Assembly: GCF_023702635.1 (NCBI RefSeq)
Contig: NZ_CP098455.1
Coordinates: 3,100,001-3,164,000 of the forward strand
Source: Spongiibacter taiwanensis
Lineage (GTDB): Bacteria > Pseudomonadota > Gammaproteobacteria > Pseudomonadales > Spongiibacteraceae
DNA length: 64,000 bases
Reading direction: 5' to 3'
Shown here: positions 18,211-26,999 of the stretch, one piece after another
Layout of the letters: each line of letters opens with the position of its first letter
How positions within the stretch are numbered: the stretch's first letter is position 1
Translations under genes and position numbers: made by a program
Notes under the pieces: generated by a model
What the model saw: the letters and a program-made list of their open reading frames with translations, nothing else
Database searches by the model: none
Told to the model about the DNA's origin: nothing

Positions 18211-18503
18211 GCGCCGCCCCAGCTAAAGCCAAGTGCCTGGGTCAGCCCGGCATTGGTCAGGCAGATTGCAACCAGAATCCACGTCAGGTGAGCGGCGTTG
18301 GGGGTGGCAAAACACCACAGGCTGGTGCCGATAAAAACAGCCAGTCCAGCCATGGCGCCTATTAGGACGCTGTCTCCCAGGGGGAGATGTAACAACTGTA
18401 TCAGTGTCTGGCTAAGCAGAAGGGCAGCGCTAAGGGCGACAATGTAGGCCAATAGTGAGGCCATCAAAACGCGTGCTATCCAGTGATAGCGGGCCTGCTT
18501 CAT
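18207..18503 (-). CDS. DUF3649-like small membrane protein
   Basis: A 98-residue protein with three hydrophobic segments, of the DUF3649 (iron transporter accessory) type usually found just before PepSY and DUF3325 genes. I choose ATG at 18503 (MKQARYHWIARVL) rather than the much longer frame, whose extra N-terminus would run through the Fur box. Stop and next start overlap (ATGA). First gene of the leftward iron operon. Exact role unknown. Confidence 0.75.
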   Translation of the reverse strand: MKQARYHWIARVLMASLLAYIVALSAALLLSQTLIQLLHLPLGDSVLIGAMAGLAVFIGTSLWCFATPNAAHLTWILVAICLTNAGLTQALGFSWGGA

Positions 18504-18540
18504 GCGGTGGAAAACAATTACCTTCGATTTTGGGTGAAGA

Positions 18541-18555
18541 TGATAATCATTATTG
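18541..18555 (-). promoter_or_regulatory. Fur box for the leftward PepSY operon
   Basis: TGATAATCATTATTG differs from the 7-1-7 Fur consensus (TGATAATnATTATCA) only in the last two bases. It lies 38 bp upstream of the DUF3649 start at 18503, in the 337-bp divergent region shared with the arginine decarboxylase gene. Confidence 0.85.
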
Positions 18556-18708
18556 TTTGAGTGCGCAATCGGTCCTGCTATCGGGATTGGGGGCGCGTCA
18601 CCATCTGGCCCTCGTTCCGGTTTTTGCGTGTCCCTCACGGCGTAGGCATTCCGGAGGTTTTTTGGGGCGACCGTAACAAATGTAAATCTACTGCACTTTG
18701 CATAGACA

Positions 18709-18757
18709 TTGAGATCATAATTGCGCCAAATGATAATGTGGATGATAAGCATTATCA
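18709..18757 (+). promoter_or_regulatory. Promoter and Fur box of the polyamine-siderophore operon
   Basis: TGATAAGCATTATCA (18743-18757) is a near-perfect Fur box. A plausible sigma-70 promoter lies just upstream: TTGAGA (18709-18714), a 17-bp spacer, and GATAAT (18732-18737). The Fur site would cover the start of transcription. The first gene, arginine decarboxylase, begins about 85 bp downstream. The flanking TGATAAT at 18731-18737 may extend the site into a multi-dimer array. Confidence 0.8.
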
Positions 18758-18839
18758 TTTGAGTAATGATGACGATGGTGTCGGGGCCGTGCCGCAGGGT
18801 GTTGGCCTCAATCGGATTGGATTGAAGTGAGTAGAGTAG

Positions 18840-20828
18840 GTGATGACAGCAGCCCAGTACGGTGATTGGAATGTTCTCGCCGCCAAAGCGCGGTATGGCA
18901 TCAACGGGTGGGGAAACGGCTATTTCGATGTCAATGAACGGGGCGAAGTGGTGGTGCTTAACCCCCTTAACAAAGCGGCGCCGCCCCTGTCGCTGCTTGA
19001 TGTGATTGGCGGCCTGCGGGATCGGGAGTTACAGATGCCGGTGCTGCTGCGCATCGAAAATATCATTGATCAAAGTATTCGCCAGCTCAATGAGAGCTTT
19101 CGTGCCGCCATTGGCCGCGCGGAGTATCGGGGCGGCTATCAGGGGGTCTTCCCCATTAAGGTCAACCAGCAGGCGCAAATCGTTGAGGAAGTTGCCCAGT
19201 TTGGTGCCCAGTACGGGCATGGTTTTGAAGTGGGCAGCAAGCCCGAAATGATTGCCGCGCTGTCGTCCATGGCCCAGGGGGAGGGCCTGTTGATTTGCAA
19301 TGGTTACAAAGACCAGGAGTTTATCGACCTGAGTTTGCAGGCGGTCAAGCTGGGTATCCGCTGCTTTCTGGTGATTGAAAGTCCAGCGGAACTGCCAATT
19401 ATCATCGAGCGCAGCAAGGCCCTGGGTATCGCGCCTTTTATTGGCATTCGTGCCAAGGTGATCTCCACCATCGGCGGCTACTGGAATGCCACCAGCGGTG
19501 ATCGCAGCGTATTTGGCTTGTCGGCCAGTCAGATTATTCAGGTGGTCGATACGCTGCGGGCGAACAAAATGCTGGATTGCCTGCAGATGCTGCACTGCCA
19601 CCTCGGCTCCCAAATTCCCAATATCCGCGATGTGCGGGGCGGGGTGTCGGAGGCCTGCCGTTATTATGCAGACCTGTGCCGGGAAGGCGCGGCCATGGGT
19701 TATATCGATCTGGGCGGTGGGTTGGCGGTGGACTACACCGGGGCGCATTCCCAGGATGGCCAAAGCCGAAATTATTCCCTGCAGGAATACTGCGAGGACG
19801 TGGTGGATACCATCATGGCCACCCTCGACGGTTATGGTCTGGATCACCCCACCATTGTTACCGAGTCGGGCCGTGCCACGGTGGCCTACTCGTCGGTGCT
19901 GCTGTTCAACGTGGTGGATGTTGCCCGCTTTGAGGCCTTGCCCATTGCGGCGCCTGCGGAAGGCGAGCACGAGTTGATCCGCAATATGCGCGACATTCAG
20001 GATTACCTGCAACCCAAGCGGGTGCAGGAATGCTACAACGATGCGCACTTTTATCGGGACGAGGTCCGGGAGCTGTTCAAGCGCGGCCAGATTGGTCTGC
20101 GTATGCGGGCGGTGGCAGAGAACCTGTTTCTGGAAGTGCTCAGCCAGATCAAAGAAGTGCTGGCAGGCATGGAGCAGGTGCCCAGTGACCTGGAGAACCT
20201 GGAGGCCTCACTGGCGGATATTTACTACGGCAATTTCAGTTTGTTTCAGTCTTTGCCAGACAGCTGGGCCATTGACCAGCTGTTTCCCGTGATGCCCGTG
20301 CAGCGCCTGGACGAGTACCCGGATCGGCGTACGGTGCTGGCGGACATTACCTGCGACTGCGATGGCAAGATTGATCGCTTCGTGTCTGACCACGGCTTTG
20401 AAAGCACGCTGCCGGTGCACTCGCTGAATAGCGGTGAGGAATATTACCTGGGGGTGTTTCTGGTCGGGGCATACCAGGAAACCCTGGGCGATCTGCACAA
20501 CCTGTTCGGCGATACCAATGTGGTGAGCATTCGTCTGAACGAGGATTCCAGCTTTGAATTTGTAAAGGAGATCCAGGGCGACACCATCGCCGATGTGCTG
20601 GGTTACGTGGAATACCAAACCTGGGATCTGAAACTGCGCTACCGCAATCGGGTGGAGGCCGCGGTGAAGAGCGGCCGCATCAGCGCCCGAGAGCGCCAGG
20701 AAATGCTCAATACCTTTGATGCCAGCCTGCGGGGCTATACCTACTACGAAAAAGAGCATCAATCCCTGTTAAGCAGTGCGACTGCGGTCGCCGAGGGCCG
20801 GGCAGAGGCTGCACCGGTCTTGCTGTGA
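18840..20828 (+). CDS. speA: Biosynthetic arginine decarboxylase
   Basis: Decarboxylates arginine to agmatine using PLP. The 662 residues match the usual SpeA length (658 in E. coli). The PLP lysine is Lys107 in GVFPIKVNQQ; other conserved blocks are GFEVGSKPEM, HCHLGSQIPNI and DLGGGLAVDYTG, with the family's extra helical C-terminal domain. GTG at 18840 and ATG at 18843 are both possible starts; ATG is likelier. It is the first gene behind a Fur box, an unusual place for a housekeeping enzyme. The genes that carry agmatine on to putrescine (aguA, aguB) and spermidine lie 12-16 kb downstream in the same run, so its role here is to supply the polyamine part of a siderophore. Confidence 0.95.
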   Translation: MMTAAQYGDWNVLAAKARYGINGWGNGYFDVNERGEVVVLNPLNKAAPPLSLLDVIGGLRDRELQMPVLLRIENIIDQSIRQLNESFRAAIGRAEYRGGYQGVFPIKVNQQAQIVEEVAQFGAQYGHGFEVGSKPEMIAALSSMAQGEGLLICNGYKDQEFIDLSLQAVKLGIRCFLVIESPAELPIIIERSKALGIAPFIGIRAKVISTIGGYWNATSGDRSVFGLSASQIIQVVDTLRANKMLDCLQMLHCHLGSQIPNIRDVRGGVSEACRYYADLCREGAAMGYIDLGGGLAVDYTGAHSQDGQSRNYSLQEYCEDVVDTIMATLDGYGLDHPTIVTESGRATVAYSSVLLFNVVDVARFEALPIAAPAEGEHELIRNMRDIQDYLQPKRVQECYNDAHFYRDEVRELFKRGQIGLRMRAVAENLFLEVLSQIKEVLAGMEQVPSDLENLEASLADIYYGNFSLFQSLPDSWAIDQLFPVMPVQRLDEYPDRRTVLADITCDCDGKIDRFVSDHGFESTLPVHSLNSGEEYYLGVFLVGAYQETLGDLHNLFGDTNVVSIRLNEDSSFEFVKEIQGDTIADVLGYVEYQTWDLKLRYRNRVEAAVKSGRISARERQEMLNTFDASLRGYTYYEKEHQSLLSSATAVAEGRAEAAPVLL

Positions 20829-20863
20829 TCAAGAAATCTGTCAGGAAAATATAGGATCGTGTT

Positions 20864-22072
20864 GTGAAAAAAGTTGTGATTATTGGTGCCGGTGGCGTTG
20901 GTCAGGTGGTCGCCCACAAATGCGCCCAGTTGCCCCAGGTATTTGCTGAGATCGTTCTGGCCAGTCGTACCCTGTCCAAATGCCAGGCCATTGCTGCGCA
21001 GATAAAAACGAGTCTGGGGGTGGATATCGCTACCGCCCAGGTAGACGCCGATGTGGTGCCCGAGCTGGTGGCGCTGCTGCGGCGCGAGCAGCCCTTTATG
21101 GTGATCAATGTTGCACTGCCTTATCAGGATCTCAGCATTATGGATGCCTGTCTGGAGGCGGGGGTGCACTATCTGGATACCGCCAATTATGAGCCTCTGG
21201 ATACCGCAAAGTTTGAGTACAAATGGCAGTGGGCCTACCAAGAAAAATTCCAGCAGGCCGGTTTGATGGCACTGCTGGGCTCGGGCTTTGATCCCGGTGC
21301 CACCAACATGTTTACCGCTTATCTCGCCAAGCACTATTTTGATGAGATTCACGGCCTCGACATTATTGATGTTAACGGTGGCGACCACGGCTATCCCTTT
21401 GCCACCAATTTCAATCCTGAAATCAATATTCGGGAAGTCACCGCCGAGTGCCGTCACTGGGAGAACGGCGGCTTTGTTACCACGCCAGCCATGTCTCTGA
21501 AGCAGTCCTTTTCCTGCCCTGAAGGGGTGGGCACCTATAATATTTACCGCATGTACCACGAAGAGCTGGAGTCCCTCACCACCCACTTCCCCAGCTTGAA
21601 AAAGGCCCAGTTCTGGATGAGCTTTGGCGACAGTTATCTCAAGCATCTGGAGGTGCTGGGCAATGTGGGCATGACGGGCATCGCACCGGTGGAATTCAAC
21701 GGTGTGGACATTGTCCCCATTCAGTTTCTGAAAAAACTGCTTCCCGATCCCTCCACCCTGGGGCCGCGAACCCAGGGCAAGACCTGTATTGGCTGCGTGG
21801 TGAGCGGGGTTAAAAATGGCAAAGCGCGGCGGGTCTATCTCTACAATATTAAGGACCACCAGGACTGCTACCGAGAAGTGCAGTCCCAGGCCATCTCCTA
21901 CACCACCGGGGTGCCAGCCATGATCGGCGCCAAAATGATGATGGAGGGCAAGTGGATGCAGGCGGGGGTGTGGAATATGGAGCAGTTGGACCCCGACCCC
22001 TTTATGGTGGACATGAACGAGCACGGCCTGCCCTGGACGGTGGTTGAAGAGCCCGACTTCGACCTGCTGTGA
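20864..22072 (+). CDS. Carboxy(nor)spermidine dehydrogenase, copy 1
   Basis: A 402-residue enzyme of the saccharopine-dehydrogenase-like family. The Rossmann motif is at the N-terminus (VVIIGAGGVGQVVAHKCAQ), followed by NVALPYQDLSIMDACLEAGVHYLD and GSGFDPGATNMF, characteristic of carboxynorspermidine synthase. These enzymes reductively couple aspartate semialdehyde to putrescine or 1,3-diaminopropane with NADPH. It starts with GTG, 35 bp after speA. A second copy lies at 33605-34879, next to the decarboxylase. Because the putrescine route is encoded here, carboxyspermidine is the more likely product; a carboxyaminopropylagmatine dehydrogenase is an alternative because speA is its direct neighbour. 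Confidence 0.88.
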   Translation: MKKVVIIGAGGVGQVVAHKCAQLPQVFAEIVLASRTLSKCQAIAAQIKTSLGVDIATAQVDADVVPELVALLRREQPFMVINVALPYQDLSIMDACLEAGVHYLDTANYEPLDTAKFEYKWQWAYQEKFQQAGLMALLGSGFDPGATNMFTAYLAKHYFDEIHGLDIIDVNGGDHGYPFATNFNPEINIREVTAECRHWENGGFVTTPAMSLKQSFSCPEGVGTYNIYRMYHEELESLTTHFPSLKKAQFWMSFGDSYLKHLEVLGNVGMTGIAPVEFNGVDIVPIQFLKKLLPDPSTLGPRTQGKTCIGCVVSGVKNGKARRVYLYNIKDHQDCYREVQSQAISYTTGVPAMIGAKMMMEGKWMQAGVWNMEQLDPDPFMVDMNEHGLPWTVVEEPDFDLL

Positions 22073-22872
22073 TGCCATTGTTGTATTTTGGTGGCCGCCA
22101 TAGATGCGGCCCGGCCTTGGCTGCTGCTTGCCTGCCCTGGCTGCTGTTGTCGCCGGGCGCAGGGGCTGAGGAGCTTGAGGATGCGGCCTCACAAGCCTGG
22201 TCCAGCACGGCGCTGAGTGTGCTGCATGGCAAGGCCGAAGTGGTGTCGGACGAGGCTGTTTGGAATTACCGCCTCGAACACCTGAGCAGCGATCACCGGG
22301 GCATGGTGTTTGTGCTACTGGAGCACCTGCGGGATAACCGGGACTATGAAGAATCTTACATGGAGCTGGTGGGGCGCTTGAGTCTGGGCAATCTCAGCGG
22401 GCGCAAGCTGAGTGTTGGTCCGGTAAGTGATGTGCATCTGGCATTCACTGAAGAGCTGGGCCGGGCGCCGGACTATGATTTTAATAACCATCTGTATGGC
22501 CTCGGCCTGGATATTGCGGTTCCCGGTCTGGATTATTTTCAGACCAATGTTTTTTATGCCGACAATGAATACGGTCAGGCAGATGTGCGTTTGGAGTTGG
22601 TCTACGGCCGGGTATTCGAGCTGGGCAATCAGGTGCTGATTATCGACGGTCTGGCGGATTGGTCTTCTGCCGAGGCGGATAAGGCGGCCAGTTTTCGGTT
22701 TAATCCCCAGCTGCGAATGGACGTGGGCCGCTGGTGGGGCTTGCCGCCGCGATCTATCGAAGCCGGTATTGAGTACTCCTGGTGGCACAACAAATACGGG
22801 CTGAAGAATATTGCCGGGCTCGACACGGATGAGAGTGCGGTCAGCCTGTTATTGATGGTGTATCTGCAATGA
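22072..22872 (+). CDS. Putative outer-membrane barrel protein (Tsx/DUF5020-like)
   Basis: A 266-residue exported protein: signal peptide (ALAAACLPWLLLSPGAGAEE) followed by alternating hydrophobic and polar strands with many aromatic residues, such as NHLYGLGLDIAVPGLDYFQTNV and RSIEAGIEYSWWHNKYG, typical of small outer-membrane barrels. It recalls nucleoside-specific Tsx/OmpK-type channels, but I am not sure. The ATG overlaps the previous stop (TGATG) and the phosphopantetheinyl transferase ATG overlaps its own end, so it is firmly inside the operon. This is not a standard part of petrobactin loci; a role in siderophore export or uptake across the outer membrane is a guess. Confidence 0.6.
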   Translation: MPLLYFGGRHRCGPALAAACLPWLLLSPGAGAEELEDAASQAWSSTALSVLHGKAEVVSDEAVWNYRLEHLSSDHRGMVFVLLEHLRDNRDYEESYMELVGRLSLGNLSGRKLSVGPVSDVHLAFTEELGRAPDYDFNNHLYGLGLDIAVPGLDYFQTNVFYADNEYGQADVRLELVYGRVFELGNQVLIIDGLADWSSAEADKAASFRFNPQLRMDVGRWWGLPPRSIEAGIEYSWWHNKYGLKNIAGLDTDESAVSLLLMVYLQ

Positions 22873-23645
22873 GGGGCAAGTTGGCGCTGTGGTGCCTCCC
22901 TGACGACGCTGAACTGGAAGCCTATCGCCATTGGCTTGGTGAGGAAGAGCAAGTGCGCCATGCGGGCTATGGCGATCCGCCGCGGCAGAGACAGTATTTG
23001 CGCGGGCGCGTATTGCTGCGGGCCGTGTTGTCGTACTACGCGCCGGGGGTGGCGCCCGCTGATTGGGTTGTTTCCGCAGACGAGCACGGCAAGCCTGCGC
23101 TGGCGCCCGCGCCGCTATCGCCGTGTCCGCAGTTTAATCTGTCCCACAGTCGCGGGCTGACGGTACTGGCGGTCAGTTTTTGCGGCCCGGTGGGGGTCGA
23201 TGTGGAGTGGGATCACAACCCGGCGCTGACCGAACAGCTGGCCCGGCATTACTTTAGTGCGGCGGAGCACGCGGCGCTGCAGCAGCTGCCCCAGGCGCGG
23301 CAACAGCAGCGAGTGGTCGAGTTGTGGACTTTGAAGGAGGCCTTTCTCAAGGCTCAGGGCCTGGGGCTGCGTCTGCCTTTGCGCCGCTGCAGTTTTGCCT
23401 TTGATGATCCGGGGGGCGTGGTGCGATGTGCTGACCCCGCACCCGGCCTGGCCGCCCACCGTCTCTGGCTGCTGCGCCCACAAGCCGATTATCAGGTGGC
23501 GCTGGTGCTGGCCAATGAGGGCGAGACCGTGCCCTGTGACATAGAGCAGCATCGTTTGATGCCAGCGGCGCTGGTCAACATGAATGCCCTGGAAGGCCGG
23601 CGCCAGCTTACGATTAACCCGGCAATTTTGAGAGAGTCTTTATGA
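22869..23645 (+). CDS. 4'-phosphopantetheinyl transferase (Sfp type)
   Basis: Transfers phosphopantetheine from CoA to carrier proteins. The 258-residue sequence has the Sfp-type motifs: FNLSHS (89-94), GVDVEWD (109-115, metal-binding acids) and WTLKEAFLKAQGLGL (153-167). It starts by overlapping the previous gene by 4 bp and ends by overlapping the MATE gene by 4 bp. Its obvious client is the aryl-carrier domain at 30195 (Ser40 of the AsbD-AsbE fusion), the only carrier domain in the window. The standard Bacillus asb operon does not include such a gene. Confidence 0.93.
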   Translation: MRGKLALWCLPDDAELEAYRHWLGEEEQVRHAGYGDPPRQRQYLRGRVLLRAVLSYYAPGVAPADWVVSADEHGKPALAPAPLSPCPQFNLSHSRGLTVLAVSFCGPVGVDVEWDHNPALTEQLARHYFSAAEHAALQQLPQARQQQRVVELWTLKEAFLKAQGLGLRLPLRRCSFAFDDPGGVVRCADPAPGLAAHRLWLLRPQADYQVALVLANEGETVPCDIEQHRLMPAALVNMNALEGRRQLTINPAILRESL

Positions 23646-24997
23646 GTTCCGAGCCGGTCAAGGGCCCTGATCAGGGGGCTGTCATACCGACATTTTTTCG
23701 CTACGTGATCCCATCCACCCTGAGCTTGCTGGCAATCTCTACCGCGAGCGTGGTTGACGGCTTCTTTGTTGGCAACTTTCTGGGCACCGATGCGCTGGCG
23801 GCGGTCAATCTGCTGATGCCGTATTTTTCGCTGCTGTTTGGCATTGCGTTGATGCTGGCCGTCGGCGGTTCGGTCAAGGCCAGTATCTGTATTGGCAAGC
23901 AGGAGCACGCGGCGGCCTCTCAGGTATTCAGCCAGGTGTTGCTGGTGGTGTTGGCACTGAATCTTGCGGTGATTCCCGTCGCGCTGTGGTTTCGTGACGC
24001 CTTGTTTGCCGGGCTGGGGGGGGATGCCAGCCTGTTCCCGTTGATGGGGGAATATTTCACTATTCTCTGCGTGGCCATGGTGGTGCAGCTATGTGGTTTG
24101 GTGCTGTATTACTTTATTCGCGCCGACAACCATCCCGAGGTGGGGATGCAGGCCCTGTTGTTGGGCGCGGGCCTGAACATTGTGCTGGACGCGCTGTTTA
24201 TTTATGTTTTTGAGTGGGGAATTCAGGGGGCGGCGCTGGCAACCCTGAGCTCACAAACGGTCCAGTTGCTGTATTTGCTGAGGTATTTTCGCTCCGGCAA
24301 TAATCAGCTCCACTTTGTCTGGCCCCGCATGGATTGGCGGCAGTTGGCGTTTAGCGCCTTTAACGGCTTTTCCGAGTTTATCAATGAAATTTCCATCGGC
24401 ATTGTGATTCTGGTGTTTCACTGGATTATCAATCGCCACAGTGGCGCAGAGGGCATTGCGGCCTTTAGTGTGGTGAACTACCTGATTTTCGTCAGTCTGA
24501 TGGTCTACTACGGCATTGTCGACGCCATGCACGTGCTGCTGGGACAGAACTTTGGTGCCGGTCTGATGCACAGGGTCGTCGGCTTTATGAATATTGCCGG
24601 CCTTTGTATTGCCTCGCTGAGTGTGGCAATGGTGATTTTTTTGCACGTGTTCCAGGGCGGGATTGTGACTTTTTTTCTGGAGGAGGGGGCCGAGCAGGCC
24701 GAGCGACTCACCCGGCAATTTGTCGGCATGATCTGGCCCATATTTTTGTTTAATGGCTTTAATGTACTGATCTGCGCTTATCTCACCTCGGTGGAGAAGG
24801 CGCTGCACTCCAGTGTTATCGCGCTGTCGAGATCACTGGTGTTGCCAATTGCGCTGGTGGTGGGCATGAGTCTGCTGCTGCCGGGCGGACAGTTTATCTA
24901 CGCCATTCCCATTGCTGAAGGTCTGACCTTCTTGCTGGCCCTGGCCTTGTTTTTGGCCGCCAGGCCCTCCCAGTTGCGGCTCCAGCCGAGCGCGTAA
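23642..24997 (+). CDS. MATE-family efflux transporter
   Basis: A 451-residue inner-membrane protein with about 12 hydrophobic segments. The MatE signatures show near the start (FFRYVIPSTLSLLAISTASVVDGFFVGNFLGTDALAAVNLLMP) and again in the second half. These antiporters export organic cations and other small molecules. It is coupled to the phosphopantetheinyl transferase (4-bp overlap) and followed by a Fur-controlled promoter for asbA. Its place inside the locus makes it the best candidate for exporting the newly made siderophore to the periplasm. This is inferred from context only. Confidence 0.88.
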   Translation: MSSEPVKGPDQGAVIPTFFRYVIPSTLSLLAISTASVVDGFFVGNFLGTDALAAVNLLMPYFSLLFGIALMLAVGGSVKASICIGKQEHAAASQVFSQVLLVVLALNLAVIPVALWFRDALFAGLGGDASLFPLMGEYFTILCVAMVVQLCGLVLYYFIRADNHPEVGMQALLLGAGLNIVLDALFIYVFEWGIQGAALATLSSQTVQLLYLLRYFRSGNNQLHFVWPRMDWRQLAFSAFNGFSEFINEISIGIVILVFHWIINRHSGAEGIAAFSVVNYLIFVSLMVYYGIVDAMHVLLGQNFGAGLMHRVVGFMNIAGLCIASLSVAMVIFLHVFQGGIVTFFLEEGAEQAERLTRQFVGMIWPIFLFNGFNVLICAYLTSVEKALHSSVIALSRSLVLPIALVVGMSLLLPGGQFIYAIPIAEGLTFLLALALFLAARPSQLRLQPSA

Positions 24998-25058
24998 ACG
25001 CCATTTCTCCAATCAATTTGCTCAGGGGTGAGTGTAACAAGTGTAAATTGAATACTAA

Positions 25059-25079
25059 TGCGAATCATTATCATATAAT
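25059..25079 (+). promoter_or_regulatory. Internal Fur-regulated promoter before asbA
   Basis: TGCGAATCATTATCA (25059-25073) has one perfect half of the Fur consensus (ATTATCA) and a fair other half. A perfect -10 hexamer TATAAT (25074-25079) follows at once, 40 bp before the asbA ATG. This gives the siderophore assembly genes their own iron-controlled start, separate from the speA promoter. Confidence 0.72.
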
Positions 25080-25118
25080 TTCGTATTCAGATTTTATTGA
25101 GACTTGTTGGGCGCGTTC

Positions 25119-26999
25119 ATGTTACTCACTCCCAGGGCAATTGCAGAAGACGCTTCTTTTCACGCCTTTATCAATGGCTACCTCCGCGAAGTGGACGGCG
25201 GTCACTGGGAGGTCAGTGAACTCTGGTGTTCCCGGCATGCGGTGCCGCGCTGGTTGCGAAATACCTTGCAGGGCCGGGAATTGCTGGCCTTGGCCTTGCC
25301 CGCACAGGGCATGCAGCTGGTGCTGGATGTGGCGTATCGCTCGCAGGTAGGGCGCCATCATTTTTATGCGGCCTTCCTGCGCCACAATCACGATATGGCG
25401 CAATGGCAAGCGGCGGAGCCGCTGTATCTGCTCATTAACCTAGTGCGTGAGGTCTACCTCTGCCAGACCGGCGCGGCTCATCGTGGGGCGAGCTTTACCG
25501 GCGATGCGATCAAGTGTAACGAGGTGGAGCTGTTGTCCCGCCTGCTGGACAGTTACCAGTTGATGACCCGCTATCTGGAAACGCGGCTCAGCGATCCCGC
25601 CCTGGCCAGCATTGATTTCATCGATTCTGAGCAGGCCCTGTTGTTTGGCCATTGGCTGAACCCCACGCCCAAGAGCAAGCAGGGCATGGCCTTTTGGCAG
25701 CAGGCCCACTACAGCCCCGAGCTGCGCGGCGAGTTCAAGCTGCACTATTTTTCTGTGGCCCCGTCGCTGGTGAAAGAGGGTTCTGTATTGCCTCAAGCCA
25801 CCAGCGCGGTGTTGTTGGCGGAGCTGAACCGGGTCGAGGCAGTAACCCTTCCCAAGGGGCATGTGTTGATTCCGGTTCACCCTTTACAAGCGCATTTTCT
25901 GCTGCTGCAGGATTGGGTGCGCTCGTTGCTGGCAGAGGGCTTGATGAGTTATCTGGGTGAGCGCGGCGCCCCCTACACCGCAACCTCTTCCGTACGCACG
26001 GTATTTCGCAACGATGCCGAGTGGATGCTGAAGTTTTCCATTCCGGTGCGCATCACCAATTCCCTGCGCAATAACAAGCGCGACGAGCTGGAAGACGGTA
26101 TGGCGGTGGAGCGCTATTTGCGCAAGTCGGGCTTTCTCGATGCCAACCCCCAGTTCGGTCTGGTTGATGATCCTGGCTACATCTGTGTGCAGCGCCCCGG
26201 CGCCGAAGACGAGGCCTCGGGTTTTGAGGTGGTGCTGAGGCGCAATTGCTTCGCTGGCGACAAGGGGCAGGGAGTGTGCTCGGTGTTGGCGCTTGCCCAG
26301 GCGCCCTACGATGCCACTCTGGCCAGCGGCGGTACCAGCCTGCTTAAAAAAATCATTCTGGGCCTGGCTGAGGACGAAGGGCGGCCCCGGCGAGCGGTGG
26401 CGCTGGACTGGTTTGACGCCTACTGGCGCTGCGCCATTGAGTCGCTGATTCTGCTCTACGACCGCTATGGCATTGCCCTGGAGGCCCACCAGCAAAACAG
26501 CCTGTTGGAGGTTTCCGGAGGCTACCCCAGTCGCTATTACTATCGGGACAATCAGGGTTTTTATCTGTCTCGCCAGTATCAGGACACCCTCTATGAAATC
26601 GACGACATGCTCACCATGTCGGAGATGTTCTACCAGGACGACAAGATTTTTTCCGCCATTGCCTACTATGTCTTTATCAATCAACTGTTTGCCGTGATTT
26701 ACCGCCTGGGTGCGGATGGGCTGGTGGATGAGCCCAGCCTGCTGGCCCAGTGTCGCCGCCACCTGCATGGGCTGCAGGAACGAATGACCGGCGTGGGGCG
26801 GGACTTTATTCGCTTCTTGCTGACCAGCCCCCAACTGTCCTCCAAGACCAATTTTCTGGCCCGCATCAATGATATTGACGAACTCCATGACGGAATGGAA
26901 CACGCGGTCTATGCCCCCGTCGACAACCCCCTGTATGTCGCCGCCGAGGCGGATTGCGGCTACCGCTGGCAAGAAAAGGAAGACTGTCATGTTGCATAG
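25119..26999 (+). CDS. asbA: NIS siderophore synthetase, AsbA-like (IucA/IucC family)
   Basis: An ATP-dependent NRPS-independent siderophore synthetase of 626 residues that should join citrate to the polyamine amine. Family features seen: ATSSVRTVFR and KFSIPVRITNSLRNNKRDE in the middle, HPLQAHFLL before them, and GIALEAHQQNSLLEV in the C-terminal FhuF-like part. The start is ATG 25119 (an upstream in-frame TTG is possible). It overlaps the second synthetase gene by 11 bp. Naming it AsbA (citrate-spermidine ligase) and the next AsbB follows the order in Bacillus; which does which step cannot be proved from sequence alone. Confidence 0.88.
   Translation: MLLTPRAIAEDASFHAFINGYLREVDGGHWEVSELWCSRHAVPRWLRNTLQGRELLALALPAQGMQLVLDVAYRSQVGRHHFYAAFLRHNHDMAQWQAAEPLYLLINLVREVYLCQTGAAHRGASFTGDAIKCNEVELLSRLLDSYQLMTRYLETRLSDPALASIDFIDSEQALLFGHWLNPTPKSKQGMAFWQQAHYSPELRGEFKLHYFSVAPSLVKEGSVLPQATSAVLLAELNRVEAVTLPKGHVLIPVHPLQAHFLLLQDWVRSLLAEGLMSYLGERGAPYTATSSVRTVFRNDAEWMLKFSIPVRITNSLRNNKRDELEDGMAVERYLRKSGFLDANPQFGLVDDPGYICVQRPGAEDEASGFEVVLRRNCFAGDKGQGVCSVLALAQAPYDATLASGGTSLLKKIILGLAEDEGRPRRAVALDWFDAYWRCAIESLILLYDRYGIALEAHQQNSLLEVSGGYPSRYYYRDNQGFYLSRQYQDTLYEIDDMLTMSEMFYQDDKIFSAIAYYVFINQLFAVIYRLGADGLVDEPSLLAQCRRHLHGLQERMTGVGRDFIRFLLTSPQLSSKTNFLARINDIDELHDGMEHAVYAPVDNPLYVAAEADCGYRWQEKEDCHVA

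Noticed and set aside
18504-18758. N-terminal extension of the DUF3649 gene to 18758
   Set aside because: It would put both Fur boxes inside coding sequence. The family-like protein starts at 18503.
19029-20048. 339-codon open frame on the minus strand
   Set aside because: Lies inside speA, which is certain from its motifs and length.
20759-22192. 477-codon open frame on the minus strand
   Set aside because: It is the mirror of the carboxyspermidine dehydrogenase gene, a result of codon bias. The plus-strand protein has clear Rossmann and family motifs.
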